From: Nitrospinae bacterium bin107 | GTDB lineage: Bacteria > UBA8248 | Length of the DNA: 64,000 nt | NCBI GenBank assembly: GCA_002238965.1 | Contig: MPNJ01000011.1 | Location: 62,001 to 126,000 of the forward strand | Direction of reading: 5' to 3' | In this document: positions 1-8,362 of the stretch, in pieces | Numbering within the stretch: position 1 is the stretch's first letter | Layout: each line of letters starts with the position of its first letter | Notes under the pieces: model-generated | What the model was told of the DNA's origin: nothing | Seen by the model: the letters and a program-made list of their open reading frames with translations, nothing else | Databases searched by the model: none | Made by a program: the position numbers and the translations under genes

Positions 1-2
1 AA

Positions 3-482
3 TACCACGACGAGGAATGGGGGTTTCCCGTCCGTACGACCCGGAAACACTTTGAGCAACTCACGCTGGAAATCTTTCAGGCGGGCCTCTCCTGGCGCAC
101 GATACTGCACAAACGCGAGGCGTTCAGAATTGAGTTCGCGCGGTTCTCGCCCGAAGAAGTCGCCCGTTTTACCGGGAAAGACATCGAGCGCATTCTCGGA
201 AACCCGGGCGTGGTGCGGAACCGCAAAAAGATCGAGGCGGCCATCGAGAACGCGAAACGATTCCTCGCCATCCAGAAAGAACACGGCTCGTTCAACCGCT
301 ATCTCGCCTCCCTGCCGGACGATCTTCCTTCGCTGCAGAAGATATTCCGCGCGGAATTCGTATTCATGGGACCCAAGATCGCCGAAGCCTATCTCGAGAG
401 CGTCGGCAGGATACCCGCACCCCACGACCCGCGCTGCTGGCGTTACGTGAAATATTTATTCCTTTTGATATCAATCAGTTAG
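3..482 (+). CDS. tag: DNA-3-methyladenine glycosylase I, 5' truncated by window edge
   Basis: This is base-excision repair glycosylase I, which removes 3-methyladenine from alkylated DNA in the cytoplasm. The open frame runs in from the left edge, so roughly the first 15 residues, including the first zinc-ligand Cys, are missing. Visible family motifs are YHDEEWG at the start, LEIFQAGLSW with the conserved Glu of the base pocket, and FMGPKIAEAYLESVG near the end. The final HDPRC supplies a His and a Cys four residues apart, the spacing of the second pair of zinc ligands in E. coli Tag. The protein ends shortly after this motif in a hydrophobic KYLFLLISIS tail, so the C-terminus is slightly short. 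Confidence 0.85.
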   Translation, partial: YHDEEWGFPVRTTRKHFEQLTLEIFQAGLSWRTILHKREAFRIEFARFSPEEVARFTGKDIERILGNPGVVRNRKKIEAAIENAKRFLAIQKEHGSFNRYLASLPDDLPSLQKIFRAEFVFMGPKIAEAYLESVGRIPAPHDPRCWRYVKYLFLLISIS

Positions 483-964
483 CAATTGACAATTAAAGTG
501 TTTCCCGCCTTTCCTCCCGCCCTTCCGCCTGTGCTCTTTTCTGAAGACCCCGGGGCCGCAAGCCGCCCTTGCCGCGCAAATCCCCGCATTTGCCGTTATC
601 GGGAGATTCGCCGTCCGTGGCAGAATTTTCCTGCGCCCGGATTCGGCGGCGTCAATTCCCAAGGATTTTAATTTACGGAAATTTATCGAAATACCCCGTG
701 AATTTATCTGAATTTATCGATATTTCCGGAAATTCCGGTTCGTCTCATATCACGGGAATCAGCGCCGACGATACCATGCGCGCACCGCTCCCCCGCCGAC
801 ACCGAGGCCGCCATCGAACGCTGCATCGAAACCCGTAACCGCGATCCCCGGCCGTTTCACCGGACAAAGGCCGGCCGGCGGCGTCCTGGCTTCCACCGAA
901 CGCTTCCGCCGAAGGACGCCCGGCGTCCGGGAGAAAGTGGAACAATAACTGCTGAATCAGGACG
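483..964. other. intergenic stretch without a convincing gene
   Basis: I see no gene with family resemblance in these 480 bases between tag and the SDR gene. The only structure is an AT-rich patch of repeated AATTTATC words at about 700-720, leading into the short repeat at 709-782. On the minus strand this repeat could encode a peptide tail ending RMVSSALIPVI before a TGA. Confidence 0.5.
709..782. repeat. short dispersed repeat, copy 1
   Basis: This copy matches 2117-2189 with a few substitutions and small gaps. A core of about 27 bases centred on TCGTCTCATATCACGGGA is identical. On the minus strand both copies read into similar peptide ends (RMVSSALIPVI here, RMVSPALFPVI in the other) followed by TGA, so the repeat may be the 3' end of a lost gene plus its downstream flank. 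The two copies bracket the SDR gene. Confidence 0.65.
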
Positions 965-1759
965 CTAGATCGAGAGCCAGCCGCCGTCGATCGCCAGCGT
1001 GTGGCCGGTCACCATCGAGGAGGCCGGGCTCGCGAGGTAGAGGATGCCACCGGCGATTTCCTCGGGCTCGCCGAGCCGGCCGAGCGGCGTGCGCGCCCTG
1101 ATTTCGTCCTCGAGCCCGGGCCGGCGCTGACGCAGGTCGGCGCCGAGATTGGTGTAGAAGAAGGTCGGCGCGATGGCGTTCACCCGGATGCCCCGGCCCG
1201 CCCATTCGACGGCGAGCGAGCGGGTCATGTTGACGATCGCCCCCTTGGTCGCCTGATAGGGGATGTGGGGGACCATCGCGTTCGCCCGAAACCCCATGAT
1301 CGAGGCGATCGAGACGATCCGCCCCTCCCCCTGGGCCAGCATGTGCTTCGCCGCCCGGCGCGCGCAGACGAACGGGGCGGTCATGTTGACCTCGACCACC
1401 TCGTCCCAGTCCTCGTCGGGAAATAGTTCGGCCGGGCCGGGCCGCGCGATGCCCGCATTGTTGATCAGGATGTGAAGCCCGCCGAACCGCTCGGCCGCCT
1501 CGTCGATCACGGTGTCGATGCGCTTGCGGTCGGCGACGTCGAGCCGCCAGGACTCGGCGACCCCGCCGGCCTCGCGGATCTCCGCCGCGACCCTCTCGGC
1601 CGCCGCCGCGTCGATATCAGTGACTGCGACATGCGCCCCCGCGCCGGCAAGCGCTATCGCGGCGATTCGTCCCAGCCCGCCGCCCGCCCCGGTGACCAGC
1701 GCGCTGTCGCCGTCGATGCGAAACAGCGCCTCGATCGAAACCTTCTCGAAGCCCGCCAT
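965..1759 (-). CDS. SDR family NAD(P)-dependent oxidoreductase
   Basis: This is a classical short-chain dehydrogenase/reductase of 264 residues, the usual length. The Rossmann glycine motif TGAGGGLG lies at residues 23-30, NNAG at 100-103, the catalytic Ser in SIASIMG near 150-153, and the YQATK Tyr168/Lys172 pair. The C-terminal TGHTLAIDGGWL is typical of FabG-like enzymes. An acidic residue in VTDID at the end of the second beta strand suggests NAD preference (inference). It stands alone between two copies of a short repeat, with no partner gene that would reveal its alcohol or ketone substrate. Confidence 0.88.
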   Translation of the reverse strand: MAGFEKVSIEALFRIDGDSALVTGAGGGLGRIAAIALAGAGAHVAVTDIDAAAAERVAAEIREAGGVAESWRLDVADRKRIDTVIDEAAERFGGLHILINNAGIARPGPAELFPDEDWDEVVEVNMTAPFVCARRAAKHMLAQGEGRIVSIASIMGFRANAMVPHIPYQATKGAIVNMTRSLAVEWAGRGIRVNAIAPTFFYTNLGADLRQRRPGLEDEIRARTPLGRLGEPEEIAGGILYLASPASSMVTGHTLAIDGGWLSI

Positions 1760-2294
1760 GGCCGCCTCCCCTGAGACCCCTCCGGTTGCGCGTCCCCCCG
1801 CCGCTCACCCGCGCGGTCAGGCATGGCGGAATTTGCGCCGGTGCGCGAATCCGCAGAAACCGGCGTTGTTCGGACGTTCCTTGCCGATCGCGCCCTGTAC
1901 GGAACTTCGGGGCATACCGCATCTCACCCTGCCATTTCGCTGTCGATCGAGCAAGAAGCAACCTGATGAGATACGGACGTGATGCCCGATTCAGCAGGGA
2001 GCGCGGAACCTGGTCCGGAAAGTCGAAGCAGGTCACTTAGGCGTCGATTGCTCCCTTCCCGGGCGCGTCCGAACCCTCTATAGCGCGCTCGGTGGTGGGG
2101 ATTCCCGGCTTCTTTCTGAATTTATCGTAATTTTCGGATATTCCGGTTCGTCTCATATCACGGGAAACAGCGCGGGCGATACCATGCGCACAATATCTCC
2201 CATGAAGCCGTCTGCGGGCCAATGCGCTTCATCCGGTTTTCTCACGCAGGCCGTGCCAGCTCCCTTCGGGGTCCGGGATAACCTGTGTACCGGC
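1760..2294. other. intergenic stretch upstream of island 1
   Basis: No gene was recognised. The stretch holds the second copy of the short repeat (2117-2189) and ends in an intrinsic terminator-like hairpin at 2295-2318 that has no obvious gene in front of it on the plus strand. This suggests decayed coding sequence. The segment at about 2271-2325 also resembles 12264-12320 just left of the second accessory island. Confidence 0.45.
2117..2189. repeat. short dispersed repeat, copy 2
   Basis: This is the partner of 709-782. The identical core contains GGTTCGTCTCATATCACGGG, and the following bases CGATACCATGCGC are shared as well. The minus-strand reading ends RMVSPALFPVI before TGA. It lies at the left border of accessory island 1. 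Confidence 0.65.
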
Positions 2295-2318
2295 CCCAGG
2301 GCATCTCCCTGGGTTTTT
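2295..2318 (+). terminator. intrinsic terminator-like hairpin
   Basis: CCCAGGG at 2295-2301 pairs perfectly with CCCTGGG at 2307-2313 across a 5-base loop, and TTTTT follows at once. This is the form of a rho-independent terminator on the plus strand. No intact upstream gene explains it. It may insulate the toxin-antitoxin operon that starts just downstream, or be left from a deleted gene. A degenerate counterpart seems present near 12283-12310. Confidence 0.6.
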
Positions 2319-2381
2319 GGGGAAACGCCACGCCGGACTTGCTGAAAACGATCCTTCAACTGAATGGGCGGATGTTTCCGC

Positions 2382-2410
2382 TTGATATATATGTTATTTT
2401 ATTAAATAAT
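2382..2410 (+). promoter_or_regulatory. promoter of toxin-antitoxin module 1
   Basis: TTGATA at 2382-2387 and AATAAT at 2405-2410 are separated by 17 bases, a good sigma70 geometry, 31 bases before the antitoxin ATG. The same arrangement (TTGACA, 17 bases, ATAATT) lies before the second module at 12738. The AT-rich -10 region contains a degenerate inverted repeat (TGTTATTT and AAATCAACA), a likely autoregulatory operator by comparison with the cleaner copy. Confidence 0.6.
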
Positions 2411-2441
2411 AAATCAACACTAACTATCCGGGAGCGCCAAG

Positions 2442-2849
2442 ATGTCTAAATACGAACCCCTGACGGTTCACCTGCGTAAATCCGGTATCGCGTCGGTTCC
2501 CATTACGTTCGATAAGATCGAGCGCATCGTCGGAGTGAAGCTGCCGCCTTCGGCCTTCAAGTACCGCGCGTGGTGGTCGAACAACCCCACGAACAGCGTC
2601 ATCACGCACGCCTGGCTCGAAGCGGGATACAAGACGGCAAACGTGGACATGGCGGGCCGCAAACTCGTCTTTCGAAAATATGCAAAGAGCGAGTCGGCGC
2701 CTGAATCCGTCGACGAACGAGAAGCCCCGAACGGGGCCGACGCCGGTTATTTCTCGCGCATCTACGGCGCGCTTCAGGGCACGGTGACGATCCACAAGGA
2801 CACGGACTTGACCTCCCCCGTCGATGCGGAATGGGACGCCGAGCGATAG
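2442..2849 (+). CDS. DUF7662-type antitoxin with VapB-like tail, copy 1
   Basis: This 135-residue protein is the probable antitoxin of the PIN toxin 6 bases downstream. Residues 1-80 resemble the small domain I know as DUF7662 (conserved LPPSAFKYRAWWSN, then AWLEAGY and a KLVFRKY strand). Residues 103-135 (FSRIYGALQGTVTI, then DLTSPVDAEWDAER) look like the toxin-binding tail of VapB antitoxins. The DNA-binding end therefore differs from the usual AbrB, Phd or RHH domain. GGGAG precedes the ATG at normal spacing. A near-identical paralogue lies at 12797-13204. The pairing with VapC is inferred from position and tail similarity. Confidence 0.72.
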   Translation: MSKYEPLTVHLRKSGIASVPITFDKIERIVGVKLPPSAFKYRAWWSNNPTNSVITHAWLEAGYKTANVDMAGRKLVFRKYAKSESAPESVDEREAPNGADAGYFSRIYGALQGTVTIHKDTDLTSPVDAEWDAER

Positions 2850-2855
2850 GCCGAC

Positions 2856-3263
2856 ATGCCCGCTTATCTATTTGATACCTGTGCGGTGATCTGGATTGCC
2901 GAAGGCGCGCGCCTGCGAGAACCCGCGGCGAGCGAACTGCCCAAAGCGCGTGAAGGAGATATTTTCGTCTCTCCGATGAGCGCCTGGGAAATCGCCACCC
3001 TCGCGTCGAAAGGAAAAATTGCGCTCGCCATGAGTCCCGAGGTCTGGTTCGAGCGATTCCGCAACCTGTCCGGAATCGCCCTTGCCGACATGCCGCCGTC
3101 GGTGCTGATCGCCTCGGCCTACCTCCCCGGCGCGCCTCCCGCCGACCCGGCCGACCGCATCCTCCTCGCCACGGCGCGGGAGTTCGGCTACACGCTGGTG
3201 ACGCGCGACGCGCATCTTCTCGAATACGGCGAAAAAGGGCATGTAAGGGTGATGGGATGTTGA
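2856..3263 (+). CDS. vapC: PIN-domain toxin, VapC family, copy 1
   Basis: This is a PIN-domain ribonuclease of 135 residues, the normal VapC length. Acidic metal-binding residues are visible: Asp7 in LFDTCAVIW, Glu45 in SAWEIA, Asp100 in DPADRILLATA and Asp118 in TRDAHLL. VapC toxins cleave tRNA or rRNA when released from the antitoxin. The gene follows its antitoxin by 6 bases, so the two are cotranscribed. The protein is about 90 percent identical by eye to the copy at 13211-13618, and the active-site residues are unchanged in both, so both look functional. Confidence 0.88.
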   Translation: MPAYLFDTCAVIWIAEGARLREPAASELPKAREGDIFVSPMSAWEIATLASKGKIALAMSPEVWFERFRNLSGIALADMPPSVLIASAYLPGAPPADPADRILLATAREFGYTLVTRDAHLLEYGEKGHVRVMGC

Positions 3264-3284
3264 TATATCAGTGCGAAAACACTA

Positions 3285-5192
3285 TTAAGTGCCTTGTGCA
3301 TTCCAAATGTTATTCGCCAGCTTAGCTAGATCGGCAGCCCTTCGTTCTATTGCTAACTCATCCCATGTCTCATTTGCAGCAACTTCGCGATTTAAGGCTA
3401 GTAGTGATTTACCTAAGCGTTCGCGCTTGGTCATCCAGCCTGAGTTCCCGATACCCGCATTTAATGGTCCTGTAACTAATGTAAGATTCCCTAGAGTGGC
3501 AACTGCCTGCTCGCGTTCATCCATAAGCGTTTTAGTTTCGTCATCTAGGGCATGCCCATTATAGGCGGCTTCCCACGTAGATTCGCATGGAGCAGTTAAA
3601 CCATTCGGCAATGGCCAATTCTCGGCCCAAGACTGTGGCATAATGTGCTCAATCGTAAGGTTTTCGGAAGTCACTATGGTCTCGTCAAACTTATCACGCT
3701 TCATATGCTCTATCTTATTCAGAATGTAGCGAAGTCGCGGCCTTGGAGTACTGGAATACCGACTATAAGTCTCTCGTCGCGCAAACGCCTCTTCTACTTC
3801 CATGTCAGAAGGCATCCGCGAAGCATCCCCGCTTAGACTGGCGAGATGCTTTAAAAAAGCCGACACAGGATCATTCTGCTCCTTGGCATTCCTTATGACC
3901 CCGGTGACCACTTTGTTGTAGTTCCTGCTGGTGAGGCCACAGATTTCACGCCGGACGATATAACTTTCAACAACGCTGAAAAGTCTAGTCTTATCTTGTT
4001 CTTCGAGCGGCTGCGCGTTGATCCATAAAACCAACGGATGAAAAGTAGACATGTCCCAAATTTGGAGGACTTTTGCGAGTTTCGCAAAGACCGCACTCTC
4101 ATCCCGATCTTCCATAGCACGATACGTGGCGGCATGTTCACGCAGCAGATCAAGTTCCTCAGCTATAGTCGGAAATGCACGCTCCCGCGCATAGTGCTGA
4201 TATTCAGTAGCCACCTTTCCTACATTCACTTCCCGGGCAGTCTCGGCGACAACGGCGTGAGCTATCAAATGGTCTGCTCTCGCACGCTTCAACCGCCCCT
4301 GTTTTACCTCTTTACTCCAGAAGCGTTGTTCAAACACTTTCCATCTCTCGTCAAAAAGCTTTTGGGCGTCTTCACGTGTTTTTTGCGCTCGATGAAAGAC
4401 ATCGTTCCGAATGAGATCGAACGGGGATAAGGGTTTTCCCAAACCATTAAGCGAGGCGAAGATTTCCTGCGCATCATCATTTTGATCAAGCTGGATGAGG
4501 ACAACCTGAAAACCGGAAAGGAAACCGTCAAGAAGTGCTTCGAGGACTTCCTCAGGCTTCTCGCCATATTCCTCTCGCTCTTGGATAAAATCTTTCATTT
4601 CTTGAGAAAGATACCAGAATACACGCAATAAATTCGGTACCCAAGAACCCGTTTTTAATTTGCCATTTTTGTAGATGTAATACTGATATTCTTTTGAGGC
4701 CCGAAGGTAGTTTCTAAGTTCATCCAAGCTCCTCTTAACAATGCCTTGGTAAAGGGAGCGGTCAAAGCTGGAAGGCCAAAGCTTGAAGCACTCGCGCTCA
4801 GGATCTTCCATGCTAGAACTACGCTCGTTAAAGAGATAAGCATTGGTTACATCCAACAAACGCAAAACCTCAAAATCGCGGGCTACCTCCCTGATGGCAA
4901 TCAGTGCGAGTTGGAATGTAGTGATTCTCTGCTGACCATCAACTAGAAAACGTTGGCGGACAGTGCCGTAGCGCTGATTAGGCAGTTCAGAACAGATGAT
5001 GGCACCGAAAAAATGCGGGAACTGAGTCCGGCTGTCGAGACGTTCAATCGCCTTATCTTTCCAGTCATCCCAAAATTTCGGGAGTTGCTTGTCCTGTTTC
5101 GTTTCCCACTCATAGTGACGCTGATATACAGGAACGACCCATTGCTGTTTTTCACCTAAAACTGTTTCAAGCGGAAAAGGGTCAGCACGCAT
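3285..5192 (-). CDS. single-chain GmrSD-like (DUF262/DUF1524) type IV restriction nuclease
   Basis: This 635-residue protein has an N-terminal DUF262 (GmrS-like) domain with VPVYQRHYEW at residues 20-29 and the nucleotide-binding LVDGQQRITT at 83-92. It ends in a DUF1524 (GmrD-like) His-Me-finger nuclease domain with IEHIMPQ at about 514-520 and the downstream LGNLTLVTG. GmrSD enzymes cut phage DNA with glucosylated hydroxymethylcytosine; many single-chain relatives have unknown modified-DNA targets. The gene is visibly more AT-rich than its neighbours and points against the toxin-antitoxin pair, which fits horizontal acquisition. The specific target cannot be read from the sequence. Confidence 0.85.
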   Translation of the reverse strand: MRADPFPLETVLGEKQQWVVPVYQRHYEWETKQDKQLPKFWDDWKDKAIERLDSRTQFPHFFGAIICSELPNQRYGTVRQRFLVDGQQRITTFQLALIAIREVARDFEVLRLLDVTNAYLFNERSSSMEDPERECFKLWPSSFDRSLYQGIVKRSLDELRNYLRASKEYQYYIYKNGKLKTGSWVPNLLRVFWYLSQEMKDFIQEREEYGEKPEEVLEALLDGFLSGFQVVLIQLDQNDDAQEIFASLNGLGKPLSPFDLIRNDVFHRAQKTREDAQKLFDERWKVFEQRFWSKEVKQGRLKRARADHLIAHAVVAETAREVNVGKVATEYQHYARERAFPTIAEELDLLREHAATYRAMEDRDESAVFAKLAKVLQIWDMSTFHPLVLWINAQPLEEQDKTRLFSVVESYIVRREICGLTSRNYNKVVTGVIRNAKEQNDPVSAFLKHLASLSGDASRMPSDMEVEEAFARRETYSRYSSTPRPRLRYILNKIEHMKRDKFDETIVTSENLTIEHIMPQSWAENWPLPNGLTAPCESTWEAAYNGHALDDETKTLMDEREQAVATLGNLTLVTGPLNAGIGNSGWMTKRERLGKSLLALNREVAANETWDELAIERRAADLAKLANNIWNAQGT

Positions 5193-5433
5193 AAGCTCTC
5201 CACTAAATTAGCCTAATGTCCGGCGTGTAGATAACACAGGGAGAGCATGTATTCAATCAAGAGTGGTTTAGACTAGGTTTGAAGTGAGTATGAATAGTAA
5301 ACAAAGATACTCCATTCCTACTATTATACTTGTTAAGTATCATAATTTAAGGCTTAGCGTAATTTTGATAACGTAATCATATCTCCTCAACAAATAGTTG
5401 TGAGACAAGTAATCCCCCCTACTTCCTCATCTC
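5193..5433. other. AT-rich upstream region of the GmrSD-like gene
   Basis: This AT-rich spacer holds no gene. It must carry the promoter of the minus-strand nuclease gene, but I cannot fix convincing -35 and -10 boxes by eye. Base composition changes abruptly to GC-rich at about 5435, where the cvpA-like fragment begins. Confidence 0.45.
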
Positions 5434-5583
5434 CTATGTTTCGATCTCCTCACCCTCTTCCCTCGCGCCGGGCATGGCGTCCTCGATCTTTTCCTTCACC
5501 GCGCCGACGCCCTCTATGGCCGAGTCGAGCTTGTCGTCGAGTTTCTCCTTGGCAGAGTCGAGGCCCTTGCCGATGTCCACCAT
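5434..5583 (-). pseudogene. orphan 3' end of a cvpA-like gene
   Basis: The 49 codons encode MVDIGKGLDSAKEKLDDKLD and continue to DAMPGAREEGEEIET before TAG. They align with the C-terminal tail of the complete CvpA protein at 16488-17117 (EEGLNAAREKLGDKLDSAKE through DAMPGAREEGEEMET). One stretch of 43 bases is identical between the two loci. The membrane part of CvpA is absent, so this is a gene fragment unless the short peptide is translated on its own. It sits at the right border of accessory island 1, in the same relative place as the intact cvpA beside island 2. Confidence 0.8.
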
Positions 5584-6068
5584 CACGGCTTTCGGGTGGA
5601 TGACGATGAGAAGCGTACAGCCTCATCCCGATCTTCGACGTAAGCGGCCGAAGTCGCGATATCTGTGCGATCATGTTTTCATTCTCCCGTCGGGTGAAAA
5701 ATTCACGCGATTGCGTATGTACAACGCGCAATGAACATACCGGCGCAAGAAGCCGAACAGGCAGGCGCCAGGCTTCGTCGCGCGTCGCCATCCTTCGAGG
5801 GTGCGCGCGCCACCCGCTCTTTCCCGAACCGCCCGGCTCCGCAACCGGGTTCCGTCCTCCCGCGCTGTCGTTTGCTTCGGCGGGGTCCCGGTGGTACTAT
5901 GCGGTATCCATTCGGGCTTTATTTTCCATCGGGCGGGGCGCAACGAACCGCCCGGCGTTTGAATCGTGGCGTGAGAGTCGTCGGCTCGCGATGCCGCCCG
6001 TTTGGACTCCCTCGGGGATGGCCCGCGCAGCATGACGGTCCGAGCGCACCCATCAGGGAGGAACAGAA
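5584..6068. other. intergenic region before the liv operon
   Basis: I recognise no gene in these 485 bases. Open frames on both strands lack any family motif. The region must contain the promoter of the importer operon. The only clear signal is the ribosome-binding site GGGAGGA at its right end. Confidence 0.4.
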
Positions 6069-7358
6069 ATGTCCAAAAGCATTATCACGAGACGCGAGTT
6101 CCTGAAGTATTCAACCGCTGGTTCGCTGGCCGGCATAGGTTCCCTGGCAGCGCCGGGAATCCTGAAGTCGGGCCTTGCTTCGTCCAAGCCCATCAAGATC
6201 GGCTGCCCGATGCCGCTCACCGGGCGGTATTCCCGCGAGGCGCTCTACTGCGTCGAGGGCTACAAGCTCTGGGCCAAGCACATCAACGAGAAGGGGTACA
6301 GTTACGGCAACGAGGGGCTCCCGCACCGCGAGCCCGGGCTCATCGGCGGGCGCAAGGTCGAGCTGACCGTTCTCGACGACACGAGCGACCCCACCCAGGG
6401 CGCGCGGCTCATGCTCCATCTCATCCACAACCAGAAGGTCGACCTGCTGCTCGGCCCCTACGCCAGCTCCATCAACCTGGCGGTGCGGCCCATCGTCGCC
6501 GCGGCGAAGATTCCCACCGTCAGCGCCACCGCCTCCAGCCAGAAGATATGGCTGGGCCAGAAGCTCAACTGGCAGGTGCAGCTCATGGTCCCGAGCCGCG
6601 ACCGCTTCGCCGGCATGGAAGTGATGTGCAAGAACGCCGGGATGAAGAAGGTCGCCCTGCTGCACATCGACGACGCGATGCCGATCGCCGCGGCGGAGGG
6701 CGTGCGCAAGCGCATCCTGGACGCGGGCCTCGACCTCGTCCTCGACGAGGCCTATCCCATCGGGATTCAGGACATGGTGCCGCTGGTCCGCAAGGCCCGG
6801 GACGCCGGCGCCGAGGTGCTCTGCGGCGGCGGCTACTCGGCCGACTCCATCCTGATCGCCAAGGCCGCCCTTTCGCTGAAATGGGCGCCCAAGGCGATCT
6901 GGTACATGTCCGCTCTCGGCCACGTGGACTTCAACCAGGCGCTCGGCAAGAACGCGGCCTGGCATTGCAGCGACACCGAATGGCTGCCGACGGCCAACTG
7001 GCCCGGCAACAAGAAGTTCGTCGACGCCTTCGCCAAGGAGTACAACAAGGCGCCCGACTGGCTCGCGGCGGCCGGATACGGCGGCTGTCAGATTCTCGAA
7101 GAGGCGGTCAAACGGGCCGGCTCGGTGGAGAACCGCTCGAAGATCCGCGACGTCATGTTCTCGCTCGACCGAGCCACCGTGTTCGGACGCTTCCGGGTGA
7201 ACCCGCTGGGCCATGCCGACTCCGGGCTGCAGGTTGGCGGCACACGACTCGCTTTGCAGAACCAGGTCAAGAACGGCAAGGTGGTGCCCGAGGTGATCTA
7301 CCCGAGCAAGATCGCCTCCGCCAAGTTCGTGCACCCGTTCAAGTGGGAAGCCATGTAG
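6069..7358 (+). CDS. ABC transporter substrate-binding protein, branched-chain amino acid/amide type
   Basis: This is the periplasmic receptor of the LivHMGF importer encoded immediately downstream. The 429-residue precursor starts with a Tat signal: TRREFLK at residues 7-13, a hydrophobic stretch with GSLAGIGSLAAPG, then the mature protein from about residue 38. The body has the type I periplasmic-binding fold of LivJ/LivK and amide receptors (GCPMPLTGRYS, VDLLLGPYASSINLAV, ADSILIAKAA). GGGAGGA lies 8 bases before ATG. The ligand cannot be told from sequence; the adjacent M20 hydrolase hints at a peptide, amide or N-acylated amino acid rather than free leucine (inference). Confidence 0.9.
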   Translation: MSKSIITRREFLKYSTAGSLAGIGSLAAPGILKSGLASSKPIKIGCPMPLTGRYSREALYCVEGYKLWAKHINEKGYSYGNEGLPHREPGLIGGRKVELTVLDDTSDPTQGARLMLHLIHNQKVDLLLGPYASSINLAVRPIVAAAKIPTVSATASSQKIWLGQKLNWQVQLMVPSRDRFAGMEVMCKNAGMKKVALLHIDDAMPIAAAEGVRKRILDAGLDLVLDEAYPIGIQDMVPLVRKARDAGAEVLCGGGYSADSILIAKAALSLKWAPKAIWYMSALGHVDFNQALGKNAAWHCSDTEWLPTANWPGNKKFVDAFAKEYNKAPDWLAAAGYGGCQILEEAVKRAGSVENRSKIRDVMFSLDRATVFGRFRVNPLGHADSGLQVGGTRLALQNQVKNGKVVPEVIYPSKIASAKFVHPFKWEAM

Positions 7359-7479
7359 GCGCAGGCGCCCCCCCGGCGGAACCGTTGCATCCCGCCGGGA
7401 GTCCGTCTCGATTCGGGCTTCCGGCGGCTGCGCCGAGTCGCCGGCTTCGGCCAACCACCCTTCGTTTGGGATACCCGGC

Positions 7480-8355
7480 ATGATCGAAACCCTCGGCACC
7501 TTTGGTGAGTTGATCGCGTTCGGGCTCATCCTGGGGACCATGTACGCCCTGGTGGCCATCGGTCTGAGCCTGATCTTCGGCGTCTGCGGGGTCGTGAACG
7601 CGGCCCACGGCGACTTCGTGATGCTCGGCGCCTTCACCACCTTCGGCGCCTGGTCTTTCCTCGGCCTGAATCCGCTGCTGGCGCTGCCCCTCAGCATGGC
7701 GGTGCTCTTCGCCGTCGGCTTCGGAATGGGTCATTTCCTGATCAACGTCGTCGCCGTCCGCGGGCTGATGCCGCCGATGATGCTGACCTTCGGGATATCC
7801 ATGATCCTGTGGAACACGGCGGAGGTGGTCTTCACGCCGACCTTCCGCTCGGTCGACTATCTGGGCGAGCCGGTCACGGTCGGTTTTCTCACCACCAGCA
7901 AGATATATCTCGTCGCCTTTGCGCTGGCGCTGCTTCTGCTCGCCGCTTTCTTCGCCCTCCTCCGGTTCACGGCGTACGGCGAGGCCATCCGCGCCACCGC
8001 GCAGAACCGGAATCTGGCGCAGGCCTGCGGCATCGACGTCAAGCAGGTCATGGCGGTGACCTTCGGCCTCGGCACCGCGCTGGCGGGCGCCTGCGGGACC
8101 ATGGTGGCGATGGTGTGGACGATATATCCGCAAATGGGGCTGATCTACGTGGCCAAGGCCTTCGCCATCGTCGTCATCGGCGGACTCGGGAGCCTGCCCG
8201 GCGCGTTCCTGGGAGCCTACATCTTCGGGGTCGTCGAGAGCGTCGGCACCCATTACCTGACGACGCGGATGGCGCAGGTGCTGCCGTACCTGATCATCGT
8301 TCTGATTCTGGCCGTCCGGCGACGCGGTTTGCTCGGCCACGAGGTGGAGGATTGA
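7480..8355 (+). CDS. livH: branched-chain amino acid ABC permease LivH
   Basis: This 291-residue integral membrane permease belongs to the LivH family, with about eight hydrophobic segments beginning at GLILGTMYALVAIGLSLIFG, which carries the family's N-terminal signature. The EAA-like cytoplasmic loop RATAQNRNLAQACGID contacts the ATPase subunits. It forms the inner-membrane channel with LivM, encoded 7 bases downstream. Length and motifs are normal for the family. Confidence 0.92.
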   Translation: MIETLGTFGELIAFGLILGTMYALVAIGLSLIFGVCGVVNAAHGDFVMLGAFTTFGAWSFLGLNPLLALPLSMAVLFAVGFGMGHFLINVVAVRGLMPPMMLTFGISMILWNTAEVVFTPTFRSVDYLGEPVTVGFLTTSKIYLVAFALALLLLAAFFALLRFTAYGEAIRATAQNRNLAQACGIDVKQVMAVTFGLGTALAGACGTMVAMVWTIYPQMGLIYVAKAFAIVVIGGLGSLPGAFLGAYIFGVVESVGTHYLTTRMAQVLPYLIIVLILAVRRRGLLGHEVED

Positions 8356-8362
8356 TCCGGCC

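Noticed and set aside
5673-6105. Three overlapping open frames of about 120 codons before the liv receptor
   Set aside because: No motif, no ribosome-binding site, and unusual composition in all of them; considered chance frames.
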